A program made the translations under genes and the position numbers. The notes under the pieces are model-generated. The model did no database searches and was not told the DNA's origin. It was given only the letters and a program-made list of their open reading frames with translations. Below are positions 53,674 to 64,000 of a stretch of 64,000 nucleotides of DNA, piece after piece. Each line of letters opens with the position of its first letter. The stretch's first letter is position 1. Source of the DNA: Acanthacorydalis orientalis (taxonomy: Eukaryota > Arthropoda > Insecta > Megaloptera > Corydalidae); the NCBI GenBank assembly GCA_034766995.1, contig CM068315.1:4353736-4417735 (forward strand). The letters are read 5' to 3'.

Positions 53674-54283
53674 AATCAAATCATCATGAAACGATATCCA
53701 GCCTAAAACTAAACCCTATTCTCCTACAAAAAGGGGGAAGTACGATGGATTTTGCGTTCGTGTACAGTTCAAACTTATAAAAACCTGTTTATTAATTATC
53801 CTTTTGTGTATTCCCATTTCGATCTATATTATCCGCATATCAGGAGGCCAACTTCTGACGATATATAATTCCAGGCGACACTTTCACGAATGAATCTTGT
53901 ATCACTCTCACAATCACACAATTATATTTGCACATTAACATTACTCACTGAAATCACTTTAATCTACTAATTATTTGTAACTTTCGAATCTAATAATTAA
54001 TAACACTCAAAGAAAAAACAATTTAAAAAACACTGCTGTAAGAGAGATATTATTAACGATGAATGAATGTTGTATTTTGTATGAAGTAGATGTGTGTGTG
54101 TGTGTGTTCATGTAGTATATTGTGCAGTGTAATATGTTTATAATGAAATGAAAATGATGAGCATCTCCCTCACTTTTCACTGATCATATAGTATTTGTCA
54201 GCTACTTCCTGAGACGTCCAAGATGGAAGAGGACCATTCAGGCCAAAGAGAAATTTGGATGCAATTTATGCAATTATGCAATT

Positions 54284-54657
54284 TATGTATCCCACTGTTA
54301 CTGATGATCCCGCTAACTTAACGCTAGGCTAATAAGCGAAAAAAAAACACAGAAGCGCACACAACGAACAATTAACTAAGACAGACGATTGTCTCTCTGC
54401 CAGAGATGAGTCTGCATGCTGAAATTTAAAACGGGATTCTTCCCAGCGTTACTGCTGCTCCTGCTGACTTAACACTAGGCTGACAAGCAAACAAAACAGA
54501 CAATTAACTAAGACAGACGTTTGTCTCTCCACCAGCGACGGATCTGCATGCTGAAAATGAAAATTGGATTCCCCCCACTGTTATTGCTGATCCCGCTGAC
54601 TTAACACTAGGCTAATAAGCGAAAAAAACACACAGAAGCGAACACAACGGACAATTA
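54284..54657. repeat. Minisatellite of about 150-bp units, R10
   Basis: About 2.5 units with cycle-terminal variants. Confidence 0.8.
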
Positions 54658-55290
54658 ATGTGTGTATGTGTGTGTGTGTATTTGTGTGTATACCTGTGTG
54701 TGTTTGTGTGTGTGTATTGTCTGCATTGGCCATACACAAAATAATTGATTGAAATATATCAATGTATTAAATCTGAATCAATAGATATTTATGCATTTAA
54801 CAACAAATCGTGCACATGCTGTGACTTAATTTTTAAACATATTGTTTAATCACCGAAATTTTAATAGTTCAGCCGAACGAAAAACAATTTAATTGAATAT
54901 TTTGTCTATGTTGCCACTTCTACACCACGTTGAGGTTGCAGACATGTAGAAGACCTAACGTGTCGATTCGAAAATCAACGCTAAACTAAGCCCTCAATAT
55001 CAAATATTTTAAACAAAAAAAATCAAATTTGTACTTGTTTTAAGAAACGCCTATTCTAGCTATCTTATCGACTAAAATTACTTTATATTCTTACAATTAC
55101 TTTGAACTTGCATAATATCCACACACGTATCTTATTCATAAATCAATGAACTTCGTCGATGGATCAACATCTATAAAACCAATACAATTTCAAAATGCAA
55201 GTTCAATGTTCTTCAATAAAATTTACCTGAAAATATAAAACATAATTGTTCACCTGAAAAGAGTTTTTGGCAATTTAGGTAATTAATACG

Positions 55291-55328
<38 letters not shown>

Positions 55329-55450
55329 TGTACATGTACAATATTTTTTTAATATGTGTGTGTGTGTGTGATTTTATCGTTTCTCCCAAATAATTATATA
55401 CCGTAACAAATCTGAAAGAAATGTAAATATTATAATATATGAACATACGT

Positions 55451-55526
<76 letters not shown>

Positions 55527-55565
55527 ATGTGTGTGTGTGGAGGGGAAGTAGTGTGTGTGTGTATC
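54658..55565. repeat. U4 block
   Basis: Its end variants (gtgtgtgtgtatctttaata, ctaatgttgaaaaatac) match U1. The TA tract near 55467-55520 is the longest of the U blocks. Confidence 0.85.
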
Positions 55566-58555
55566 TTTAATACTTTGTTTTTATATTTATATTCATAAAT
55601 CTAATGTTGAAAAATACTTTCTTCAATATATTTTTTCCATAATTGATACTTTAATCTGTACGTTCAGATATTAGTTTATATATACTTCAGATATTTCATT
55701 TCAAATAATAATATTCAATAATAATTAAATTAATTACAGCCAGTTATTTAAATTACTGAAAGGAAAGAGAGGTAATAGTTATGAGCTAGAAACAGATAAT
55801 AATAATTAAAAATTATAAACTCGCACACACACAAACACACAATCTGTAAAAAAAATTGTATAATTATATAATCTGAAAAATTAATTATTATTATTATGTT
55901 TCTGGCTGTCCATTTTAAATTAATGTATACAATAAAGATTGAAAAATCCTTTTCTTTATATATGTATATACAATAAGTGACATTATTTATTTGTGAATTC
56001 AATTTTTGTTTGATATCTTATCTTCATAAGATATTTCTGTTCAAATAATTAAACTCGGCAATAAATTAATGACATGCTGTTATTTAAATCACTGAAAGGA
56101 AAGAGAGATAATAGTTAATAGCTGAAAACATATAAAAATGATTAAAAAATATAAACTCGCACACCCACACACACAATCTGTAAAAAAAACTGTATTATTA
56201 TATAATCTGAAAAATTAATTATTATTATTATTATGTTTCTGGATATCCATTTTGAATAAATGTCTATAATAAAGATTTGAAAAATCCTTTTCTTTTTAGA
56301 TATATTCCATATGTGACATTATAATTTGTGAATTCAATTTTATTTTGATATCTTATCTTCATATAATACTTCTATTCAAATAATGATATTCAACAATAAA
56401 TTAATTACATGCTGTTATTTAAATCACTGAAAGGAAAGAGAGATAATAGTTAATAGCTGAAAACAAACAAAAATGATTAAAAAATATAAACTCGCACACA
56501 CACCCACACACACAATCTGTAAAGAAACTGTATTATTGTATAATCTGAAAAATTAATCATTATTATTATGTTTCTGGATATCCATTTTGAATTAATTTTC
56601 ATAATAAAGAATTGAAAAATCCTTCTCTTTATAGAAATATTTCAGATGTGATAGTATATGTAAACTCAATTTTTATTTGATATATTCGTAACATACTTCT
56701 GTTCAAGAAATAAAATTTAACTATAAATTAATTACATCCTGTTTTTTAAAATCACTGAAAGGAAAGAAAATTAATAGTAAATAGCTGGAAACAAATAAAA
56801 ATAATTAAAAAATATAAACTTGCACACACACACATACACACACAATCTGTAAAAAAACTGCATTATTATATAATCTGAAAAATTAATTATTATAATTATT
56901 TTTCTGGAGATCCATTTTATATAAATTTTCATAATAAAAAATTGAAAAATCCTTTCCTTTATAGAAACATTTCAGATGTGATATTAATATATGTAAACTC
57001 AATTTTTATTTGATATCTTATCTTCGTAAGAAACTTCTATTCAAATAATAAAATTCAGCAAAAAATAATTGGAGCCAGTTTTTTAAATCACTGAAAGGAA
57101 AGTGAAGTAAAGGTTAATAGCTGAAAACAAATGAATATTATTAAAAAATATAAACTCGCACACACACACACACACACACAATCTGTAAAAAAACTGTATT
57201 ATTATATAATCTGAAAAATTAAATATTATTATTATGTTTCTGGATATCCATTTTGAATTAATGTCTATAATAAAGATTTGAAAAATCCTTTTCTTTTTAG
57301 GTATATTCCATATGTGACATTATAATTTGTGAATTCAATTTATATTTTATATCTTGTCTTCGTAAGATACTTCTGTTCAAAAAATAAAATTTAACTATAA
57401 ATTAATTACAGCCTGTTTTTTAAATCACTGAAAGGAAAGAGAGTTAATAGTTAATAACTGAAAACAATTAAAAATGATCAAAAAATATAAACTCGCACAC
57501 CCACACACACAATCTTTAAAAAAACTCTATTATCATATAATCTGAAAAATTAAATATTATTATTATTATGTTTCTGGATATCCATTTTGGTTTAATGTCT
57601 ATAATAAAGATTTGAAAAATCCTTTTCTTTTTAGATATATTCCATATGGGACATTATAATTTGTGAATTCAATTTATATTTGATATCTTATGTTCGTATA
57701 ATACTTTTGTTCAAAAAATAAAATTCAACAATAAAATAATTACAGTCTGTTATTTAAATCACTGAAAGGAGAGAGAGGTAATGGTTAATTGCTGAAAACA
57801 TATAAAAGTGAATGAAAAATATAAACTCGCACACCCACACACACACAATCTGTAAAAAAAACTGTACTATTATATAATCTGAAAAATTAACTATTATAAT
57901 TATTTTTCTGGATATTCATTTTGAATTAATTTCCATAATAAGGAATTGAAAAATCCTTTCCTTTATAGAAATATTTCTGATGTGATATTATTATATGTAA
58001 ACTCAATTTTTATTTGATATCTTATCTTCGTAAGATACTTCTATTCAAATAATATTATTCAACAATAAAATAATTAGAGCCCGTTTTTTAAATCACTGAA
58101 AGGAAAGACATGTAATGGTTAATAGCTGAAATCAAATGAAAATTATTAAAAAATATAAACTCGCACACACACACACACACAATCTGTAAAAGAACTGTAT
58201 TATTATATAATCTGGAAAAATAATTATTATTATTATTATGTTTCTGGATATCCATTTTGAATAAATGTCTATAATAAAGATTTGAAAAATCCTTTTCTTT
58301 TTAGATATATTCCATATGTGACATTATAATTTGTGAATTCAATTTATATTTGAATTCTCATCTTCGTATAATACTTTCGTTCAAAAAATAAAATTTAACT
58401 ATAAATTAATTACAGCCTGTTTTTTTAAATCACTGAAATGAAATAAAGGTAATAGTTAATAGCTGAAAACAAATAAAAATGATTAAAAAATAAAAACAGC
58501 AACACACACACAATCTGTAAGGAACTGTATTATTGAGGTGAAAAATTGATAATTA
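55566..58555. repeat. S5 satellite, about 8-9 units
   Basis: The unit phrase recurs near 55901, 56238, 56573, 56906, 57240, 57573, 57909 and 58240. The first units match S2; the later units are additional. Confidence 0.9.
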
Positions 58556-58556
58556 T

Positions 58557-58632
<76 letters not shown>

Positions 58633-58640
58633 GTATGTAT
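58556..58640. repeat. TA tract at S5/T5 junction
   Basis: (TA)n followed by gtatgtatgtatgtatg. Confidence 0.9.
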
Positions 58641-59478
58641 ATATAAATATAACTAAGAAATAATCTGAAAAAATTATGATTAGTACTTTACGAAAAGTTG
58701 AAATGAATTTGTGTTATACATAATTAAATATTTTCATCACGATGATTTTCATTCCATTTTTCAAATTTATAATTTTCTGTTCCAAAATTGAACAATACAC
58801 TTTCAATGTCGTATTGATAGACTTGCGAATTCCTTTATTATTTTAGTACATTTTTATCTATTTTAATTAATTAATGCATTTTAGTAACCTATTTATTTTT
58901 ATTTTGGTAACATATTTATATTCTTGCATTATTTACTTCACGTTTTAAAAATGTTTACTTTTTTAACCTCTGTAAATACAAGTTAATTTTATAATTACTA
59001 AATCTGTCTTGACTCTTTCTCACACACACACGCACACACAAATACCTAAAATTCTAATATTTTTTTTATCCTGAAAAAAATGATTAATTATTTATGCTGA
59101 AAAACAAACAGTAATTAATTATTAAATATACATAACTAAGTTATATATACATATATAGGATGGCCATCCCTACACGAATCACACGTACACAGATATATTA
59201 TGTATATTATAATTGTTACAATTTACACTTCTTTAATTTTGATTCCACTGAATTTTTGTACACTGAATATTTATGTTTTATTTTTACTTGTGACAGCAGC
59301 CCCATATAAGAGCAGTGATTAGATGTATGAAATCGTTATTTATGTGTCTCTCTTTTCTGAAAAACTTTTATTGAATATAAATATCCATATTATTCGATAA
59401 GTTCATAAACATGACGTTGTTACCATATCTGTATATTGTAATTTTTGTTGCTTTCCAATTGTATATCCATAACTGTTT
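58641..59478. repeat. T5 block, truncated
   Basis: Colinear with the first 0.85 kb of T2-T4, up to the tatccataactgtttatgtg point, where it switches to S-like sequence. It has more differences from T2 and T3 than they have from each other. Confidence 0.85.
59158..59169. repeat. 12-bp palindrome ggatggccatcc (T5)
   Basis: Still perfect in the otherwise diverged terminal T copy. Confidence 0.85.
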
Positions 59479-59973
59479 ATGTGAAAAATTAATTACAGGC
59501 TGTTAAATCACGGAAAGAAAATAGATGTTTTTAATATTTGAAAACAAATTAAAATGATAAAAAATATAACACAGGCATACTCGCTCACACTATCTCTATG
59601 AAACAGTATTATATATGAACTGAAAAATTCATATTTATTATTATTTATTTGGCTATCGATTTTGAATTAATGTTCATAATAAAGAAGTGAAAAATGATTT
59701 TCTTAATATATGTATATAAATATATGTTCCATAAGTGATATTATAATTTGTAAATTCAATTTTTATTTTATATCTTATCTTCATGAGATGTTTTTATTCA
59801 AATAATAAATAAAATAATAAATCAATTACCGTCTAGTTATTTAAATCTCTGAATGAAAAGTGAGGAAATAATTAATAACTGAAAACAAATAAAAATGATT
59901 AAAAAATATGATTAAATGATAAACAGATACACACACAATATTTCTTTTTATGAACTGAAAAATTAGTAGTTAT

Positions 59974-60032
<59 letters not shown>

Positions 60033-60118
60033 TCATAACTATGAAGTAATCTGAAAGAAATAATGATTAATATTTTATACAAAACTGAAAGGAAATTGTG
60101 TTACGCATAATTAAATGA
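59479..60118. repeat. Degenerate terminal S units and T-junction scrap
   Basis: Two S-like units (ggctatcgattttgaatt near 59651) with shrunken CA tracts. They are followed by a TA tract (59978-60030) and gaagtaatctgaaagaaata, the T opening, which fades out near 60118. This is the right edge of the array. Confidence 0.8.
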
Positions 60119-60480
60119 TATGATCTATATGATATTAAACGCTGTTATAAAATGATAATTAATAAATAATAGTAAATTACATATATATACATATCTATTA
60201 TTTACTTCTTAACGTAAACGTTGATTTATTTTATCAACTTTGTGTATGTATGTATTAGTTATTTTCGGTTTTATGTATTTGATATCCATTTTCATATTAT
60301 TTCAATTCTTTATCCAAAATTTTAATTGACATTTTCATAATTTTCAATAGCAATACTTGAAAATGATACTAATTTACAGAAAGAAATAATATTCTTTTCA
60401 TACAGTCTGTATGAAAAGATGAAACAATGTAGAAGATAGGAAGGAATGAAACATTAAAATAGAATAACTACTATTGTGAT
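60119..60480. other. AT-rich single-copy stretch
   Basis: No repeat unit, gene or clear signal is seen. A short inverted repeat (cttttcatacag / ctgtatgaaaag) occurs near 60395-60418. Confidence 0.4.
60397..60418. repeat. Short perfect inverted repeat
   Basis: cttttcatacag is followed closely by ctgtatgaaaag (overlapping at a t/c centre), forming a near-continuous palindrome of about 22 bp. Confidence 0.6.
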
Positions 60481-60905
60481 TTTAGGTACTGTTTAATTTT
60501 GTAAACAACGGTACAGAGGACGACCGGCAACATGAACAGGACGTTACAATACCGGTTAAAGAAACGACGAAGGAAACGAAAATTAATTTCAATTGTTGAA
60601 AACCAATGGAGAGAAGTAACGAACGCGACAACGAACGAGGAATGCACAAAATAACAACGAACCGTAGCATGATAAATAAACAAATACAAACAGACTTGAA
60701 GATTATAGAATTAGCTGACATGAATCACGATCTGACGTCCACTATCAGGTCATGAACAATAAACAAAATAAAACCGATACAACGGAAAGAGTAAACAAAC
60801 GATAATTCTCTCCAACATTCATCGCCCTAACGACTCCTATTAGTCGCCTTTTACGACAAGCAGGAATACTGTGGTCGTATTCTGATCCCTGACCACAGGG
60901 ATAAT
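60481..60905 (-). mobile_element. Possible retroelement or SINE-like relic
   Basis: Read on the minus strand, the stretch begins with CCCTGTGGTCAGGGATC and a box GTCGTAAAAGGCGAC, which can form a small hairpin (gtcg ... cgac). It then runs into AT-moderate sequence with overlapping short open frames (60471-60689 and 60482-60721). These are in different frames and have no recognisable domain. The compact GC-richer start resembles the 5' end of short interspersed elements, but I cannot assign a family. No flanking target duplication was found. Confidence 0.25.
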
Positions 60906-60999
60906 AATATAATATTCGTGATAACTAGAACCAACGCCCCACCAGGTCACTGGTAACGCGACCGTCCACCTAACGACATTGAAACGAGCACATTGGACG

Positions 61000-61180
61000 G
61001 TTAATTGACAATGAGATGTTTCTGACTATCTCGGCAGATCCTGTTATTTTAATACTAGCCTAATTAGCGGAATAAATATATTGAGTTAAGCATATTGGAG
61101 GATTAATGGGGAATAGTCTTCCATAGAGCTGACAATAAAATATTCCTGACTATAATTGCTGATCGTGTACATGAATGTAT
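61000..61180. repeat. Diverged relic of the R minisatellite
   Basis: The phrases ttgacaatgagatgt, ggcagatcctgttatttta and atactagcctaattagcg match the minisatellite's ttgacaatgggatgt, gctgatcctgctcactta and acactaggctaataagcg. About one full unit and part of a second are visible. They are far more diverged than any copy in the array. Confidence 0.6.
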
Positions 61181-61700
61181 AGTGACCTCTTCGTAGACAA
61201 TTTATGCTCATCACTTCGATTTCCAAACGAAATACAGTCTTCTCGTTAAGTTATTCAGTGGAAAGTATCTGAAATTTATTTAACATAAAGCACACAAATC
61301 TTTCCTTCGTATTAAATGTTACCTTATTGAAACTTTCTTTATCGTTCTGTTCAGGTTTAACACTTAGAGCTTTTTAATTTAACGACAGATTTTCGCCATG
61401 TCAAAAACATTACATTAGATTTATAAAAGAATTACATGATCAGTAAAGGAGTGCGTATGCAAACACTCTGAAGATAAGAATTAATCAAAGCGGCTTCGAA
61501 GAAGCGTTTAAAAAATCGTCACGAAAATTTGTGAAAAACTTATCAAAGTCATAACCAAGATATAACAGACAGGTGAGTCTAGAGATCCTGTATGTAAGAG
61601 GAAGGAGATGATCAAACACCTCCCGGTTCAAACAAGTTCTAAGTGTTAATCCTAATTTGAACTGAAGTGTGTAACACTGTAAATTAACAAACACCTTGTG
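61181..61700. other. Single-copy stretch, no gene recognised
   Basis: AT-rich and mostly featureless. A match to the 5' splice consensus (cag followed by gtgagt) lies at about 61569-61577 on the plus strand. A minus-strand open frame of 69 codons (61485-61694) has no recognisable motif. Confidence 0.35.
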
Positions 61701-61729
61701 ATTCTTACATCTGATCCCTCGACGAGAAT

Positions 61730-61886
61730 CCCACGTTGTCCTCGATTCGTTTCACATAACGATCTAGAAAACCCATACCAAATCCTAAATCCTGCGGACT
61801 ACCTATGGGGAACGGACAGGAGGCCGACCTCCCGCCGTCGCCCAGCGCACGCTTCGTCCGAAGACAACGTGGCGACGGTATCCCGC
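61730..61886. repeat. Two interleaved inverted repeats
   Basis: ccacgttgtc (about 61731) pairs with gacaacgtgg (about 61863), and cctgcgg (about 61791) pairs with ccgcagg (about 61880). The order is a-b-a'-b', which would give a pseudoknot rather than a nested stem if transcribed. Confidence 0.5.
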
Positions 61887-61897
61887 AGGTCCTGATT

Positions 61898-61945
61898 TGT
61901 ACCCGAGGCTCTGACTGAAGCTAAGTTTAGCCGCGGTCGGGTACG
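61898..61945. repeat. Hairpin gtacccga / tcgggtac
   Basis: Perfect 8-bp arms with a further ggct / agcc pairing inside, and gctaa / ttagc at the centre. It is a compact structure within the CpG-rich region. Confidence 0.55.
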
Positions 61946-62388
61946 GGACGAGTCCTTTTATGCACAGCTAGATACGGATCGATAGCGTGCCGGATTCGCG
62001 GGGGTGACCCGATCGGTCAACGAAAGGATCGGGCTGGAAAGTAAACTACAAAAGAAAAACACGGAGGAAGCCGAAACCGTCGAACACGCAAATCTCTAGT
62101 GAACCGAAACACACGCGTTGTGATCAAAACGCACCCCGGCTTGTGACGCCACCGGGAATGAGATCCGATCGCACCGCGTCGGTATTCCGGAGCCCCTTTT
62201 GGTGTTTTTCGATCTCGGCTCTGCGACCGCACTGTCAAGGGAGAAAACAGTACGGCCGGACATGACAGACGGGTGTCCTGAGCTAGTGGACATTTCTAGA
62301 AAACGTCGGACTACGGGCCGGCCGACACGCGGCCTACCGCCGACCGGCCCGCCCCTGAATTCGTCGCCGATATCTTTTCATCCGGCCG

Positions 62389-62694
62389 ATGGTCAGACAG
62401 GACGATGACCGCTCAACGGCAAGAGCGCTGGCGCGGGGATCGCTCAACAGCGCGACCACTGAGGCGAGTGCCCGCATCGACAGCACAAGTGCCGGGGCAG
62501 GTCACGTCCTGCCGTTCCACCGTCGGGAGTCGCAACGTCTCTTATACGCTAGGCGCTTAGGCGAGACTACTCCAGACGACGAGTCCCTCCCTTTTCGATG
62601 CGCGACTGAAACCCCTAGCACGAGAGAAAAACGCGAGTTCAAAGCTAACATACGACAAATATCCGCGACAATGAACAGTTCTAATAATGCTTAA
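62389..62694 (+). CDS. Hypothetical open frame, doubtful
   Basis: 101 codons from ATG to TAA, polar and rich in Arg, Ser, Thr and Ala, with no membrane segment or motif. It overlaps other open frames of the GC-rich region. It is listed only because it is the longest ATG-initiated plus-strand frame outside the array; it is probably not a gene. Confidence 0.12.
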   Translation: MVRQDDDRSTARALARGSLNSATTEASARIDSTSAGAGHVLPFHRRESQRLLYARRLGETTPDDESLPFRCATETPSTREKREFKANIRQISATMNSSNNA

Positions 62695-62811
62695 CTAAAC
62701 CCCTCTTCACCTGCAAAAAATACAGACATACTAACCTGTGATTGAGTGCGACGTGCTTTTTCTTCACTCTATGTCTCCATCTCGGACAGGAACCACACAA
62801 CGGATTTACTA

Positions 62812-63324
62812 CTATATTGATATATACAGCCGGACGGTCGTACGTCCGGTCTGATAATCAAAAAGCAAGCAAGCACTCCCGGGTGCCTCCCTCCTGCAGA
62901 GCCTCGATGCGCGCGCGACCGTGCGGGCCACCTGGACAGGAGGTCGAGGACGCACTCGAAGGTTCGAACGACACTCGATGTTTTTACTTTTCGCGCACAC
63001 ACACATCAATATAGAAAAATCACTCTGTTTTAGACGGATTCGATAGGAAGTTATTTTTAAAAAAAAACGACAAGGACGGACGATTCCGAGTCGTTTTTTT
63101 GTAAACGCGATCGGCAGCGGGTACCGAACCGGCGAACCGACGGAACGAACCGAGCCGGCGTGATAGACGGACGAACGGTACGAGAAGGAATTCAGGATGC
63201 GCTGCTGTGAAAATCCTACGCTGGAAAGAAACATGATTATACATGGCGTTTGCCAACACATGACGGATTTACTTGAAACGGCAAATACTTGAAACGGATT
63301 AGCAAAGAATTTAAAAAAACACAT
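62812..63324 (-). CDS. Hypothetical open frame, doubtful
   Basis: 170 codons on the minus strand, the longest frame in the window. It starts with a hydrophobic, Phe-rich segment, then a Ser/Arg-rich part and a basic Arg-rich stretch (RVRPRPPVQVARTVARASR). No family is recognised. It spans the drop from CpG-rich to AT-rich DNA, so composition along it is uneven, which argues against a real single exon. It may be a chance frame over an untranslated exon. Confidence 0.15.
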   Translation of the reverse strand: MCFFKFFANPFQVFAVSSKSVMCWQTPCIIMFLSSVGFSQQRILNSFSYRSSVYHAGSVRSVGSPVRYPLPIAFTKKRLGIVRPCRFFLKITSYRIRLKQSDFSILMCVCAKSKNIECRSNLRVRPRPPVQVARTVARASRLCRREAPGSACLLFDYQTGRTTVRLYISI

Positions 63325-64000
63325 TATGCGAAAATCAGATAAATTTAAAAAAATGACACGACGGTCTCACTTGATTGAGGAACAAAGTGAAATTCAACAA
63401 AAGAATAGTTAATCTACAATTACTTGAAGCTTGACCCTAACATTTAATTTCTGATCAAAGACTCTACAAAAGATTTACACAAAAATATATAATTAATTTC
63501 GACAACAAGATAAACGGTATGAGGGGGCATGAAGATTTGAAAATCATATAACGGAGTCCAGTTCGGCTGCAAATTACTGCTAGTAATTTGTACAGAGAGG
63601 AGTGAGGAAACTCTACATCCATTACTCTAAAATGATGCGATACAAAGTTAAAAAAGAATCTACATAAGGCGTATTTACTTTAAGAAACGATTGAAACTTA
63701 GAAAAATCAAAGATAAATTAATTCACTTTCAATCTATACACAAATAATGAAATTCCATGTAGAGACTCGAAACTAATCAGAAATGAAATCAAACACTAGT
63801 GCAAGACGTCTGTTAAAATTTCTACGGATTTAAATCCGCAAAATTCAAAGCATAATTAATAAGTTTTAAGGTTAAATGCAAAGAAAATCATTATGAACCA
63901 AGACACTAAGGTGATTTACAAGAAATAAAAAATCAAACATAGAAAACTAAATGAAATCTACAGAACTAATCAAGGATTTGAAGAATGGTACGGGGAGAAC
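63251..64000. other. AT-rich right edge, no gene recognised
   Basis: No repeat unit of the array and no convincing open frame. A 14-bp perfect palindrome, cggatttaaatccg, is at 63825-63838. Confidence 0.4.

Larger units (their letters stand above)
52185..54657. repeat. R10 unit (subtype b)
   Basis: Cycle-terminal unit joined to U4. About 90 bp before the minisatellite is replaced by a short ATGCAATT repetition near 54265-54285. The invariant block starts at 54199. Confidence 0.9.
326..60118. repeat. Nested higher-order tandem array (S-T-R-U cycles)
   Basis: Four block types recur in the order S, T, R(n), U. U blocks begin at 16648, 28629, 40597 and 54658, giving periods of about 11.98, 11.97 and 14.06 kb. 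The left part (S1, T1, R1-R3) is an older, more diverged cycle without its own upstream U. The right end decays through S5, a truncated T5 and two degenerate S units. Three lower levels of repetition sit inside: R units of about 2.6 kb, S units of about 335 bp, and a minisatellite of about 150 bp within R. Similarity is highest in the central cycles and lowest at both edges, as expected of a tandem array homogenised by unequal exchange or gene conversion. Confidence 0.9.
61700..63250. promoter_or_regulatory. CpG-rich region, candidate promoter or 5' exon
   Basis: GC and CpG content rises sharply over about 1.5 kb after 60 kb of AT-rich repeat. Open frames exist on both strands: plus 62389-62694 (101 codons, ATG start) and minus 62812-63324 (170 codons). 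High GC makes long frames likely by chance, and none shows a known domain. Several inverted repeats lie at 61730-61945. A regulatory region or untranslated exon of a neighbouring gene is the simplest reading. Confidence 0.4.

Noticed and set aside
61569..61577. 5' splice consensus cag/gtgagt on the plus strand
   Set aside because: A single consensus match without a coding exon or a matching acceptor is expected by chance. It is mentioned in the feature text only.

Overview
The window is eukaryotic, most likely an insect and perhaps a hymenopteran. That guess rests on very AT-rich DNA full of (CA)n and (TA)n tracts, CpG-rich islands at the edges, and a fragment of a non-LTR reverse transcriptase; no host gene was recognised, so the taxon is an inference. 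No intact protein gene, rRNA, tRNA or CRISPR array could be supported. Most small open frames here are chance readings of repeat DNA.

About 93 percent of the window (about 326-60118) is one tandem array with a nested higher-order structure. Four block types recur in a fixed order: S (a satellite of about 335-bp units, each with a CA tract), T (3.5-4.9 kb, beginning at a TA-tract junction), R (about 2.6-kb units, in groups of two or three), U (about 0.85 kb), and then S again. Layout: S1 326-3205, a short partial repeat of the S/T junction, T1 3901-8844, R1-R3 8845-16647, U1 16648-17505, S2, T2, R4-R5, U2 28629-29450, S3, T3, R6-R7, U3 40597-41440, S4, T4, R8-R10, U4 54658-55565, S5, a truncated T5, two decayed S units, and a last scrap of T ending near 60118. 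U-to-U distances are about 11.98, 11.97 and 14.06 kb. The longer last cycle is mainly explained by one extra R unit.

Each R unit carries four notable elements: a perfect or near-perfect hairpin, a block of about 400 bp with a reverse-transcriptase YADD palm remnant, a 45-bp block that looks invariant in all ten copies, and a terminal minisatellite of about 150-bp units. The RT remnant exists in two indel-defined subtypes, ordered a-b-b / a-b / a-b / a-a-b. This points to unequal exchange of single R units inside a conserved larger cycle. The RT block is much more alike between copies than the DNA beside it.

Each T block carries a 12-bp palindrome near its start and a 13-bp inverted repeat that brackets a TA tract. 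T1 alone contains a unique insertion of about 1 kb with a CpG-rich core (6240-6480), placed between two copies of one T segment.

The right flank (60119-64000) is mostly single copy. It holds a retroelement-like stretch, an old diverged relic of the R minisatellite (about 61000-61180), and a CpG-rich region (61700-63250) with several inverted repeats that may be a promoter, 5' exon or structured RNA of an unseen gene. The first 325 bases are the unique left edge.
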